DNA of 20,692 nucleotides from the NCBI GenBank assembly GCA_934632155.1, contig CAKTXZ010000026.1, positions 1 through 20,692 on the forward strand, in the 5' to 3' direction. Made by a program: the position numbers and the translations under genes. Position 1 is the first letter of the stretch. Each line of letters starts with the position of its first letter. This DNA is from an uncultured Clostridia bacterium (GTDB lineage Bacteria; Bacillota; Clostridia; Christensenellales; Aristaeellaceae). Positions 14,690 through 20,654 of this stretch are shown here, one piece after another. The notes under the pieces are model-generated. The model was not told the DNA's origin. It searched no databases and worked only from the letters and a program-made list of their open reading frames with translations.

Positions 14690-15535
14690 TCAGGCGTTTG
14701 CATCCAGATATTCGGCCAGCCGCAGCGCGGCGACATTGCCGTCGCCCACCGCCTTGGCCGCCTGATAGGGCGGGCCCGCCATGTCGCCCGCGATCATGAC
14801 CCCGGGAACGGAGGACTCGCAGCCGTTTTTGACGACGATCTGGCCGTCCTTGACCGCAAGCTCGGGCATGAGCTGGCGCGTCGCCATGACGGGGCGCAGC
14901 ACAAACACGCCGTCGAACGCCTCGTCGCCCTCCGCCGTTTTGACCGCGACGCGCCCGTCCTGCGGCGACAGGCCCTCGGGGCGCAGCGCGGAAAGCGCCA
15001 CGGCGGGGGCGAGCGCCGCGGTATCGTGCGGCTTTTCGCAAAAGTAGGCGACGTTCGCCAGCGTGGAAAGAAAATTCGCCTCGGCGACGGCCTCCGGCCA
15101 TGCGCCGATAACCGCTACGCGTTTTCCGCGGTAGAGCATGCCGTCACATGTGGCGCAGTAGCTTACGCCGCGCCCGGTCAGCGCCTCTTCGCCGGGAAGC
15201 GGGCGCGCCTGCCTTACGCCCAGCGCGAGAATGACGCCGCGGGCCTGCGCGATTTCCTGCCCGATCATGGCGGAAAAGCCTTTGCCCATGGGCAGCACGC
15301 GCTGCACAGCCGCGCGCCGGATTTCCACGCCCATGTCCGCCGCCTGCGCGCGCATTTTGGCCAATAGCTCGCTGCCCGATATGCCGGGAAGCCCCGGATA
15401 ATTCTCCACGCGCTGCGCTTTGCCCAGCGCGCCGTCATCCGCGTAGGCCATCAGCACGCTTTTGCCGCGCAGCCGCAGCGTAACGGCTGCGGAACAGGCG
15501 CTCGGGCCGCCGCCTACGATCAATACGTCTGCCAT
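14690..15535 (-). CDS. Thioredoxin-reductase-like flavoprotein, NADPH site degenerate
   Basis: 281 residues (classical TrxB about 310-320). The FAD-binding GGGPSACSAAV is at 8-18, the redox pair CATC at 127-130 in GVSYCATCDGMLYRGKRV, and the C-terminal FAD motif SVPGVMIAGDMAG is present. The second dinucleotide motif, normally GGGDSAVEEA, reads GAWPEAVAEA, and the following HRR-type arginines that bind the NADPH phosphate are missing (VAYFCEKPHD). This is the pattern described for clostridial ferredoxin-dependent flavin thioredoxin reductase. I chose ATG 15535 because AGGAG is 8 bases upstream. No thioredoxin gene is adjacent. It is the first gene of a four-gene minus-strand set and has a long leader. 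Confidence 0.82.
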   Translation of the reverse strand: MADVLIVGGGPSACSAAVTLRLRGKSVLMAYADDGALGKAQRVENYPGLPGISGSELLAKMRAQAADMGVEIRRAAVQRVLPMGKGFSAMIGQEIAQARGVILALGVRQARPLPGEEALTGRGVSYCATCDGMLYRGKRVAVIGAWPEAVAEANFLSTLANVAYFCEKPHDTAALAPAVALSALRPEGLSPQDGRVAVKTAEGDEAFDGVFVLRPVMATRQLMPELAVKDGQIVVKNGCESSVPGVMIAGDMAGPPYQAAKAVGDGNVAALRLAEYLDANA

Positions 15536-15796
15536 TTGCATTGCTCCTTGCGTGAATGATACGGTTCTCCGTTTCAAAATGCGTTGCCCGTCCGCGTTTT
15601 CCCCCGGCGCTGATGCGCGTCGGCGCGCGTCCTTCAACTGCCGATGGGCGCTTTCGGCGCTTTTGTCCGCGGCGAATCCCCGGGCTTCCCGGCTGCATGG
15701 CGGTAAAGCTGCCCGAAGGCGCGGACGCCGCGCTTTTAACGCACGCCGGTCGCCGCCGTGTGCTTGCGCCTTTCTTCGCCTGACTGAACCGGAACG

Positions 15797-15829
15797 AAAA
15801 AATGCGCTTTGCGGCTTGCCGCATTTTCA
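15797..15829 (-). terminator. Terminator-like hairpin in the leader of the flavoprotein operon
   Basis: Read on the minus strand, AAAATGCG pairs with CGCATTTT (arms 15820-15827 and 15799-15806, 13-base loop), and the second arm runs into TTTTTTCG. An alternative inner stem TGCGG/CCGCA (loop CAAG) competes with it. It lies only about 40-70 bases after the predicted start at 15865, so transcription would end early unless regulated. Confidence 0.5.
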
Positions 15830-15871
15830 TCTAAGCACAGCATGAAAAGGTCGGGATAAAATCCCATGCTC

Positions 15872-15900
15872 AGTATACCACAGAAGCGCCATAGTTTCCA
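15872..15900 (-). promoter_or_regulatory. Extended -10 promoter reading toward the flavoprotein operon
   Basis: On the minus strand TGGAAA (15895-15900), 17 bases, then TATACT (15872-15877) preceded by TGG. The start would be near 15865, giving a leader of about 330 bases to the ATG at 15535. A small hairpin GGGAT-TTT-ATCCC lies at the start of that transcript, inside a GCATG/CATGC pair. Confidence 0.6.
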
Positions 15901-15942
15901 CACGAAATTGAAAAGAATTTGTAACATATCTTGCCGCATTTC

Positions 15943-15971
15943 TTGTGAAGCGCGGGTAATCATGGTATAAT
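15943..15971 (+). promoter_or_regulatory. Promoter P1 of the plus-strand membrane protein pair
   Basis: TTGTGA (15943-15948), 17 bases, TATAAT (15966-15971), with TGG directly before the -10. This is a strong sigma-A-type promoter. The transcript would run through the tandem hairpin units before reaching the ATG at 16225, about 247 bases later. Confidence 0.75.
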
Positions 15972-15977
15972 GATTAA

Positions 15978-16190
15978 GAAAACCGCGCAGCGGTTTCTCC
16001 GGGTCAGCGGGACGCCGGAAGCGTTACGCTGACAATCATGGTATAATAATAATGATAGGAAAATCGCACAGCGATTTCACCGCGTCGGCGGAATTTCGGT
16101 GATGCGCCGGCAATCCAGACAGCAGAATGCGGAAAACCATGAAACAGTTTCCCCGTGCCGGCGGGGGCGCAGGCGTTGCGCCGGCAATCT
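15978..16190 (+). repeat. Three tandem two-hairpin units (about 75 bp period)
   Basis: Each unit has hairpin A then hairpin B followed by AATC. Unit 1: AAACCGC/GCGGTTT (15980-15996) and GTCAGCG/CGCTGAC (16003-16033). Unit 2: AAATCGC/GCGATTT (16061-16077) and GTCGGCG/CGCCGGC (16084-16111). Unit 3: GGAAAAC/GTTTCC (16131-16152) and GCCGGCG/CGCCGGC (16157-16185). Stem bases differ between units but pairing is kept, including one G-U pair. B stems end 78 and 74 bases apart. Units 1 and 2 are each preceded by the sequence ATGGTATAAT. Confidence 0.8.
16039..16047 (+). promoter_or_regulatory. Promoter P2, duplicated extended -10
   Basis: TGGTATAAT recurs 76 bases after the -10 of P1 as part of the tandem duplication. 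There is no good -35 at 16-18 bases, so activity would depend on the extended -10. In the third unit this element has decayed. Confidence 0.5.
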
Positions 16191-16224
16191 CAAAGTAACC
16201 GGCGATCGGGAAGGAGGAATGAGC

Positions 16225-16614
16225 ATGCGCAGTTTTTGCACGCGGCGGCCTGCGCTGCTGCGGTTTTTGCTGCTGACGCTGGTGGCGCTGCTGCTGCAGG
16301 CGGGCGTTTATGCGCTTTCGGCGTTTTCTGCGGGCGATGCTGGACTGGCAGCGTATTTTGCGCTGTCGTATGGGCTTGTGCCGGTGTGCGCGGCGGTCGG
16401 CGCGTTTTTTGCGGGGCTGGGCGGCGTGCATCCTCTTGCGGCGTTTTTTCCCGTCGGGCTGGCGGCGTTGTGCTCGCCGCTGTATCCCGACCGCAAAACG
16501 GCGCTTTTGTGCCTGCTGATCGGACTGGTTGCCGCGGTGGCGGGGCAGGAGACGGCGAAGCGGCGCGCACAGCCGCGGAAAGGAACAGGACATGGCGGGA
16601 AACACAGGCGGTAA
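16225..16614 (+). CDS. Small integral membrane protein, unknown
   Basis: 129 residues with about three to four membrane helices between residues 10 and 108, and a basic C-terminal tail (AKRRAQPRKGTGHGGKHRR) that should lie in the cytoplasm. I do not recognise the family. ATG 16225 is chosen because GGAGG (16213-16217) lies 7 bases upstream; the ATG at 16219 would be only one base away. It is preceded by the tandem hairpin leader and overlaps the next gene by 23 bases, so the two form an operon. Confidence 0.72.
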   Translation: MRSFCTRRPALLRFLLLTLVALLLQAGVYALSAFSAGDAGLAAYFALSYGLVPVCAAVGAFFAGLGGVHPLAAFFPVGLAALCSPLYPDRKTALLCLLIGLVAAVAGQETAKRRAQPRKGTGHGGKHRR

Positions 16615-17158
16615 AGGCTTGAAACGGCTTTTGAGCGGCGTTTTGTCGCTTTTTCTGGCGTTGGTGGCGATTGCGGCGGTGTGGCTGGGCGCAGTGCTGA
16701 TAAAAAACCCGGCGGGTGAAAAGCAGGATTCCTTCGTGGTGGAGGAGGAGCAGACGCCCGTTACGCCGCTTCAGGCGGCCTCGTCCACAGACGCGGCGGA
16801 GCTGGCGCGGCGCTTCGGCGCGTTTCTGCCCGTGCTGCCCGGCGCGGCCTTTTCGGGCGAGGCGCGTAACGCGGAGCACGACGGGCAGGCCGTGCGCATG
16901 GTTGTTCTGCGCTATGACGGCGTGGAGGTTCGCGCGGTGCGCCCCGCCTCCGCCGCGCCGCTGCTGCTGCACGGCGAATTATCCGTCGATCTTCGCAGCG
17001 ATCTGTCCGTGCTGAACCTGCCCGCCGTGCTGGCGCATCGGGAAAACGCGTACTGCCTGTATTTTTCGAACGACGCCGCGGCGTACGCGGTTTATGCGCC
17101 CAACGCGCAAAAGGAGGATTTTCTCGCGCTCATCGGCCGTCTGAGCGCCGTGCACTGA
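16592..17158 (+). CDS. Membrane-anchored extracytoplasmic protein, unknown
   Basis: 188 residues: a basic N-terminus, one membrane helix (about 14-37), an acidic linker rich in E/Q/T/P (about 45-65), and an extracytoplasmic domain of about 120 residues that ends AQKEDFLALIGRLSAVH. No family is recognised. The fold may be a compact alpha/beta domain, judging from alternating strands (RMVVLRYDGVEVRAVRP, NAYCLYFSNDAAAYAVYAP). The start is inside the previous gene, with AGGAACAGG just upstream. No clear plus-strand terminator follows before repeat copy 2. Confidence 0.72.
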   Translation: MAGNTGGKGLKRLLSGVLSLFLALVAIAAVWLGAVLIKNPAGEKQDSFVVEEEQTPVTPLQAASSTDAAELARRFGAFLPVLPGAAFSGEARNAEHDGQAVRMVVLRYDGVEVRAVRPASAAPLLLHGELSVDLRSDLSVLNLPAVLAHRENAYCLYFSNDAAAYAVYAPNAQKEDFLALIGRLSAVH

Positions 17159-17291
17159 CGGGCGCAAGGCTGCGCGGCTGGAAGGGTTTGAAAAAATCTG
17201 CTTTTTGTCCGGCGCGTACGCCTGCGTTTTGCCGCTGCGGCGGGAAATGAAAACGCGCCGCTTCAAAGCGTGCAGCTTCAATATGAAAAGA

Positions 17292-17313
17292 GCCGCTCCT
17301 TCGCAAGAGCGGC
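17292..17313 (-). terminator. Terminator of the ireB-ruvX-DUF1292 operon, after repeat copy 2
   Basis: GCCGCTC (17292-17298) pairs with GAGCGGC (17307-17313) across an 8-base loop. On the minus strand the stem is followed by TCTTTTC, a usable U-tract; on the plus strand no T-run follows. The sequence between the last plus-strand gene and this point (17159-17290) shows no gene. Confidence 0.55.
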
Positions 17314-17322
17314 CCCAGACCA

Positions 17323-17340
17323 TCGAAAAAGCTTTTTCGA
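17323..17340. repeat. 18-base palindrome at the edge of repeat copy 2
   Basis: The perfect palindrome TCGAAAAAGCTTTTTCGA overlaps the outer end of repeat copy 2. Copy 1 has only the first half (TCGAAA) at the equivalent place. It may mark the boundary of the mobile or duplicated unit. Confidence 0.7.
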
Positions 17341-17539
17341 CAGGATTCAAATGCAAGTCCGCTAAAGCAGTCTTGCATTTGAAGCATCATTTTCCTGTAA
17401 GCCTACGGCTTGCGGCCGGAAAATGATGGCGGAAGCGGTCGTTCCTACCGCTCCTCGAACCGGCAAAGCCGGTTCTGCGGATGAAAAATGAAGGGGCTGC
17501 AACCCCTTCATTCATCCCCGCGCTTTAACGAGACTTTTT
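17335..17539 (-). repeat. Multi-hairpin dispersed repeat, copy 2
   Basis: This is the inverted partner of 7311-7516. All five stem-loops are recognisable, and the loop bases of the first stem differ (TCAATG against TTGCAG) while its arms TGAAGGGG/CCCCTTCA are unchanged. The last stem is longer here (CAAATGCAAG with CTTGCATTTG). As with copy 1, it lies between convergent genes: 18 bases from the DUF1292 stop and about 175 bases past the end of the plus-strand gene. Its 5' end faces the DUF1292 gene. Confidence 0.85.
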
Positions 17540-17557
17540 CAACCTCAACCGATCGGC

Positions 17558-17875
17558 TTATTCGTCTGCTTCCTCGTCCATCATGGCGACAAATTTGTCG
17601 AATACGGCCTGGCTGATTTCCTCATCGTCGACGGAGACGTAGATATCCTCGTCGGTTTCGGGATCCTTTTCGATCTTGAGAATCAGCACTTCGCCCTCTT
17701 CGTCGTCCTGCTCCTCGTCCTGCAGCAGCATGAGCACGACGTACAATTCGCCCTCATGGTCGATAGTGGTCAGATATTCAAACTGGCTGGTTACGCCGTC
17801 CTCGTCGGTCAATTCAATGACGCCCTCGGGAAGCTCTTCCTCTTCGGGGATGTTGTTCTTGATATCGTCAGCCAT
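17558..17875 (-). CDS. DUF1292 family protein (YrzB-like)
   Basis: 105 residues, extremely acidic (many D and E). It has the DUF1292 core IELTDEDGVTSQFEYLTTIDHEGELYVVLML, then a DEEQDDEEGEVLILKI strand and a DDEEISQAVFDKFVAMMDEE helix. The function of the family is unknown; it regularly follows ruvX in Bacillota, as here. I start at ATG 17875, with GGAGG 8 bases upstream, rather than at the ATG seven codons earlier. It is the last gene of the ireB-ruvX-DUF1292 operon (24-base gap to ruvX). Confidence 0.9.
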   Translation of the reverse strand: MADDIKNNIPEEEELPEGVIELTDEDGVTSQFEYLTTIDHEGELYVVLMLLQDEEQDDEEGEVLILKIEKDPETDEDIYVSVDDEEISQAVFDKFVAMMDEEADE

Positions 17876-17899
17876 GGTTGTTTCCTCCGTTATCATTTA

Positions 17900-18349
17900 T
17901 CAAAACGCCGCAGGCTCGCCCGCCGCGCTTTTTTGCGCTTGCCAATCCAGATATTCCTGCAAAATCACTGCGGCGGCCACCTTGTCCACCACGCCCTTGC
18001 GATCCTCCCGCCGCATGCCGCCGGCGATGAGCGCGTCGTGCGCCGTGACGGTGGAAAGCCTTTCATCCATCAACACGACGGGCAGCCCGGCCTCCGTCAG
18101 CTTTTGAACGAAGGCGCGCGCCTTCTGCGCCTGAAAGCCCTCGCTTCCGTCCATGTTCAGCGGCAGCCCGCTGACGATCAGCGTGGCGCGCTGCTCCTGA
18201 TACAGACGCGCGAGGTGCTTCACATCCGGCCCCCAGCCGACGCGGTTGTAAACGCTGTGCGGCGTGGCGATCAGGCGCGTTTCATCGCTGAAGGCGACGC
18301 CGATACGCCGGTCGCCGATATCCAGCGCCATAATTCGCCCGGCGTTCAT
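17900..18349 (-). CDS. ruvX: Putative pre-16S rRNA nuclease / Holliday junction resolvase homologue
   Basis: 149 residues, the usual YqgF/RuvX length, with an RNase H-like fold. The acidic active site is visible: D10 in MALDIGDRRIGVAFSD, E96 in DERLST (95-100) and D122 in VDKVAAAVILQEYL. GLPLNMDGSEG (61-71) is the family signature. The protein matures the 5' end of 16S rRNA in E. coli and is also annotated as a Holliday junction resolvase. Its ATG overlaps the ireB stop (ATGA), and the ireB-ruvX-DUF1292 order is the classical Bacillota arrangement. Confidence 0.95.
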   Translation of the reverse strand: MNAGRIMALDIGDRRIGVAFSDETRLIATPHSVYNRVGWGPDVKHLARLYQEQRATLIVSGLPLNMDGSEGFQAQKARAFVQKLTEAGLPVVLMDERLSTVTAHDALIAGGMRREDRKGVVDKVAAAVILQEYLDWQAQKSAAGEPAAF

Positions 18350-18609
18350 CCGTTGAGCCTGTTTGCAATATAAAAGCGGACAAGCTCCTCCAGAATATCG
18401 TCCCGCTCCAGCCGGCAGATCATGCTGCGCGCGCCGTCATAGCTGGTGATATAGGTCGGGTCGCCCGTGAGCACAAAGCCCACCAGCTGCGTGATGGGAT
18501 CGTAGCCCTTGGCCTGCAGGGCGCGGTATACATGCGCCAGAATATCGGATGCTGTTTCCCGGCCTTCCGGCAGCGGGCGCAGCTTGGTGGTGTTGAAGCT
18601 GTTCTCCAT
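18346..18609 (-). CDS. ireB: IreB family regulatory protein (UPF0297/YrzL)
   Basis: 87 residues. The family core is clear: ILAHVYRALQAKGYDPITQLVGFVLTGDPTYITSYDGARSMICRLERDDILEELVRFYI. In Enterococcus faecalis IreB is phosphorylated on N-terminal threonines by the PASTA kinase IreK and restrains cephalosporin resistance; here T7 and T8 (FNTTKL) are candidate sites. It is the first gene of the operon with ruvX and the DUF1292 gene, has a GGAGGAG site about 6 bases before the ATG, and has a near-consensus promoter. No PASTA kinase gene is in the window. Confidence 0.94.
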   Translation of the reverse strand: MENSFNTTKLRPLPEGRETASDILAHVYRALQAKGYDPITQLVGFVLTGDPTYITSYDGARSMICRLERDDILEELVRFYIANRLNG

Positions 18610-18635
18610 TCCGTTCTCCTCCCCCCATCATTTTT

Positions 18636-18664
18636 ATTATACACGAAAAATATGCTTCCCGCAA
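18636..18664 (-). promoter_or_regulatory. Sigma-A-type promoter of ireB-ruvX-DUF1292
   Basis: On the minus strand TTGCGG (18659-18664), 17 bases, TATAAT (18636-18641). The leader to the ATG at 18609 is about 20 bases. A perfect TTGACA further upstream is 33 bases from the -10 and is unlikely to be its partner. Confidence 0.75.
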
Positions 18665-18733
18665 GGTCGAAAAGTGTCAAAAGCGGGGTCAATTGCAGCC
18701 TGTTTCATGAATTTTACATTTTGCCCTCTGCGT

Positions 18734-19765
18734 TTACGACCGCGTAACGGAGAGCACGCGCGCCGCGCCGCGCAGGCAGACAAACACCGGCAGCGCCAGC
18801 ACCATACCCCAAAGCCCGGCCAGCAGCCCGCCCGCCGTGAGCAGCAGCAGCACGTAAACGGGGTGAAGCCCGGTTGCGCCCGCCATCAGCCGCGGGGAAA
18901 GAAAGCAGCCCTCCAATTGCTGCACCGCGATGGCCACGCCCAGCGCCCACAGCACGCTGGAGAGCCCCTTGGGCAGCGCGAAGAGTACAATGGGCACCGC
19001 GCCGATATAAGGCCCGACATAGGGAATCAATTCGCATACGCCCATCAGCAGCCCCAGCACCAGCCATGCCGGAACGCCTACAAACAGCAGTCCCAGCGCC
19101 GTGAGCAGCGCGACCGCCAGCGCCACCAGCAATTGTCCCCGGATGTAGCCGCCCGCCTCGCGCCGCATTTCCTTGAGCGCCGCCAGCACGCGGCGGCGAT
19201 AGCGCAGCGGAATCCATAACGAAAGGCGATAGGTGAATTGCTCGCGGTCGCGCAGGAAATAGTAAGCGAGGATCGGCGAAAGGAACGCGCGCGATATCGT
19301 GTCCGCGCCGCGCCCGATCATGGCGATCAGCCCGGGCAGCCGCTGCGCCAGAAAGGCCGCGATCTTTTCGCCCCATTGTCCGATGGCGTCGCCCGTCAGT
19401 CCCAGCGCCTGCGCCCACGGCCTTTGCAGCATGTCCGAAAGCGTTTGCTCCGCCCACGCGAGCAGGCGCGGCGCTTCGGTAATCACCAGCGATATCTGCG
19501 TCACAACCAGCGGCACCAGCAACGCGAGCAGCCCAAGCAGCGCGACGACAATGGCCGTCGTCGCGACCCCGGCGCTTGGCGCCCGCGGCAGCTTTCGCTC
19601 GATGAGCTTGGCAAGCGGCAGCGCCGTGCCGGCCAGCACCACGGCCAGCAGCACCTGCCATACCAGCCGCGCTAACGGACGCCACAGCAGCATGGCCAGC
19701 ACTGCCGCCGCGCCGCCTGCCAGCAGGCGGCCGCGCTTGGATAGCCCGCGGGCGGTGGTCTGCAT
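18734..19765 (-). CDS. AI-2E family transporter (YrrI-like, second of two)
   Basis: 343 residues with about seven to eight membrane helices. The family patterns LLMGVCELIPYVGPYIGAVPIVLFAL and the final GLWGMVLALPVFVCLRG are present, as is the central soluble part (about 95-190) with SPILAYYFLRDREQ. It differs considerably from the copy at 1962-3107. Its place between a PRC-barrel gene and ireB corresponds to yrrI in B. subtilis. GGAGG is 8 bases before ATG 19765. It is 95 bases downstream of the small cysteine protein and may be in the same transcript. The substrate is unknown. Confidence 0.88.
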   Translation of the reverse strand: MQTTARGLSKRGRLLAGGAAAVLAMLLWRPLARLVWQVLLAVVLAGTALPLAKLIERKLPRAPSAGVATTAIVVALLGLLALLVPLVVTQISLVITEAPRLLAWAEQTLSDMLQRPWAQALGLTGDAIGQWGEKIAAFLAQRLPGLIAMIGRGADTISRAFLSPILAYYFLRDREQFTYRLSLWIPLRYRRRVLAALKEMRREAGGYIRGQLLVALAVALLTALGLLFVGVPAWLVLGLLMGVCELIPYVGPYIGAVPIVLFALPKGLSSVLWALGVAIAVQQLEGCFLSPRLMAGATGLHPVYVLLLLTAGGLLAGLWGMVLALPVFVCLRGAARVLSVTRS

Positions 19766-19860
19766 GTCCGCATCCTCCCTTCGGAAACATTACGCCGCAC
19801 GGCGCGCGCAAACGCAAACGGGAAGCGGGCGACGGGTTTGCCCGCGCCGCCCGCAGCCGC

Positions 19861-19983
19861 TTACAGCCCCACCTTGCGCATCATTTGCTTTTTCAGGCGT
19901 CGCATGCAAAAGTTCTTGCCGCACTCCTTGCACTTCATGCCCAACAGAAAACCGAGCATAGCAGCGGTAATGCATTTGCTCAT
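19861..19983 (-). CDS. 40-residue membrane/cysteine-motif small protein
   Basis: A 40-residue frame: a short hydrophobic segment (CITAAMLGFLLGM, residues 4-16), then KCKECGKNFC with a C-x2-C-x4-C spacing (C18, C21, C26) and a strongly basic tail (MRRLKKQMMRKVGL). GGTGGAGGAG precedes the ATG, and the start overlaps the stop of the PRC-barrel gene (ATGA). Coupling and composition both support a real gene. B. subtilis has a small hydrophobic-basic protein in a comparable place near yrrD, so this may be its counterpart; the cysteine motif is not something I know for that family. The function is unknown. Confidence 0.7.
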   Translation of the reverse strand: MSKCITAAMLGFLLGMKCKECGKNFCMRRLKKQMMRKVGL

Positions 19984-20435
19984 CGCTCCTCCACCTCCTC
20001 CCGCGCGTCCGGTACGGTTACATGCCCCGTTCCGCCTTGCGGCAGAACGCTGAACGCCGTGGCGAACCACCGTCCGTCGATCAGGTCGTCCAACGGCCCG
20101 GACGAAATCTCCAGCGCGCATACATGCAGGCTTTCTTCATTTAAAAGCGCGTCCGTAACGATTCCGAGGCGCGCCCCGTCCGGGTCGCTGACCCGAAAAA
20201 GGCGATAGGTTGCGTCCTTGGGCAGGCGGCGCGGTTTTCCACGCGCAATCAGCGACACCCGCCCCACCAGCGCGATCTGCTCCCGCGGCAGCCATCTCGC
20301 GCCGCGCAGGCCGCCGCGCATGACTACGCCGCGCAGACTGCGGCCGTCGTTCGTCAGCACGCCGCGCATCACGCTCCCGGCTGCTTTTCCATCCAGAATT
20401 ACCGGCAGGCCGATCATCTGCCTGAGTCCTGTCAT
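19980..20435 (-). CDS. PRC-barrel domain protein (YrrD-like)
   Basis: 151 residues with two PRC-barrel-like halves. The first is about 5-70 (IGLPVILDGKAAGSVMRGVLTNDGRSLRGVVM, then RWLPREQIALVG); the second is about 77-130 (YRLFRVSDPDGARLGIVTDALLNEESLHVCALEIS). This is the YrrD arrangement. PRC barrels are small beta-barrels found in photosynthetic reaction centre H subunits and RimM, and the YrrD type has no established function. The start at 20435 is uncertain: the ribosome site is weak and an ATG at 20417 is possible. It is followed by the 40-residue gene in a 4-base overlap. Confidence 0.8.
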   Translation of the reverse strand: MTGLRQMIGLPVILDGKAAGSVMRGVLTNDGRSLRGVVMRGGLRGARWLPREQIALVGRVSLIARGKPRRLPKDATYRLFRVSDPDGARLGIVTDALLNEESLHVCALEISSGPLDDLIDGRWFATAFSVLPQGGTGHVTVPDAREEVEER

Positions 20436-20577
20436 CTATGCTCACCCGGCCATAGCATGCTCTGTGAGAAGCAGCGGCATGCTGGGAAAGATTTGAGAAA
20501 CGAACAAAAACAGCTTATGCTAGATTTATTGTTCGTAATATCACGGACAATCTGCATATATTAGAAGAATATCGTTC

Positions 20578-20654
20578 AAAAATTCAAAAAGATGAAAAAA
20601 ATCTGCAAAAAATTCAAAAAGGGGTTGACAAAGGAGTGGGGCGAGTGGTAATAT
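20578..20654 (+). promoter_or_regulatory. Strong promoter with phased A-tracts reading out of the window
   Basis: TTGACA (20625-20630), an 18-base spacer and TAATAT (20649-20654). Five A-tracts lie directly upstream at 20578-20582, 20586-20590, 20595-20601, 20607-20612 and 20616-20620, about one helical turn apart, as in UP elements or bent DNA. The palindrome CGCTCGAGCG follows, and GGAGGGAG at the window end looks like a ribosome binding site, so a plus-strand gene probably starts just beyond. Confidence 0.65.

Larger units (their letters stand above)
15536..16224. other. Divergent control region without a supported gene
   Basis: 689 bases separate the flavoprotein start (-) from the small membrane protein start (+). 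About 15540-15790 is GC-rich with no recognisable protein in any frame. From 15790 to 16190 it holds a terminator-like hairpin, a minus-strand promoter, two plus-strand promoters and three tandem two-hairpin units, each listed separately. A 75-codon minus-strand frame at 15736-15963 crosses both the promoter and the hairpin and is not called. Confidence 0.7.

Noticed and set aside
15736..15963. 75-codon minus-strand frame in the control region
   Set aside because: It spans the minus-strand promoter and the terminator-like hairpin and has no ribosome binding site or recognisable homology.
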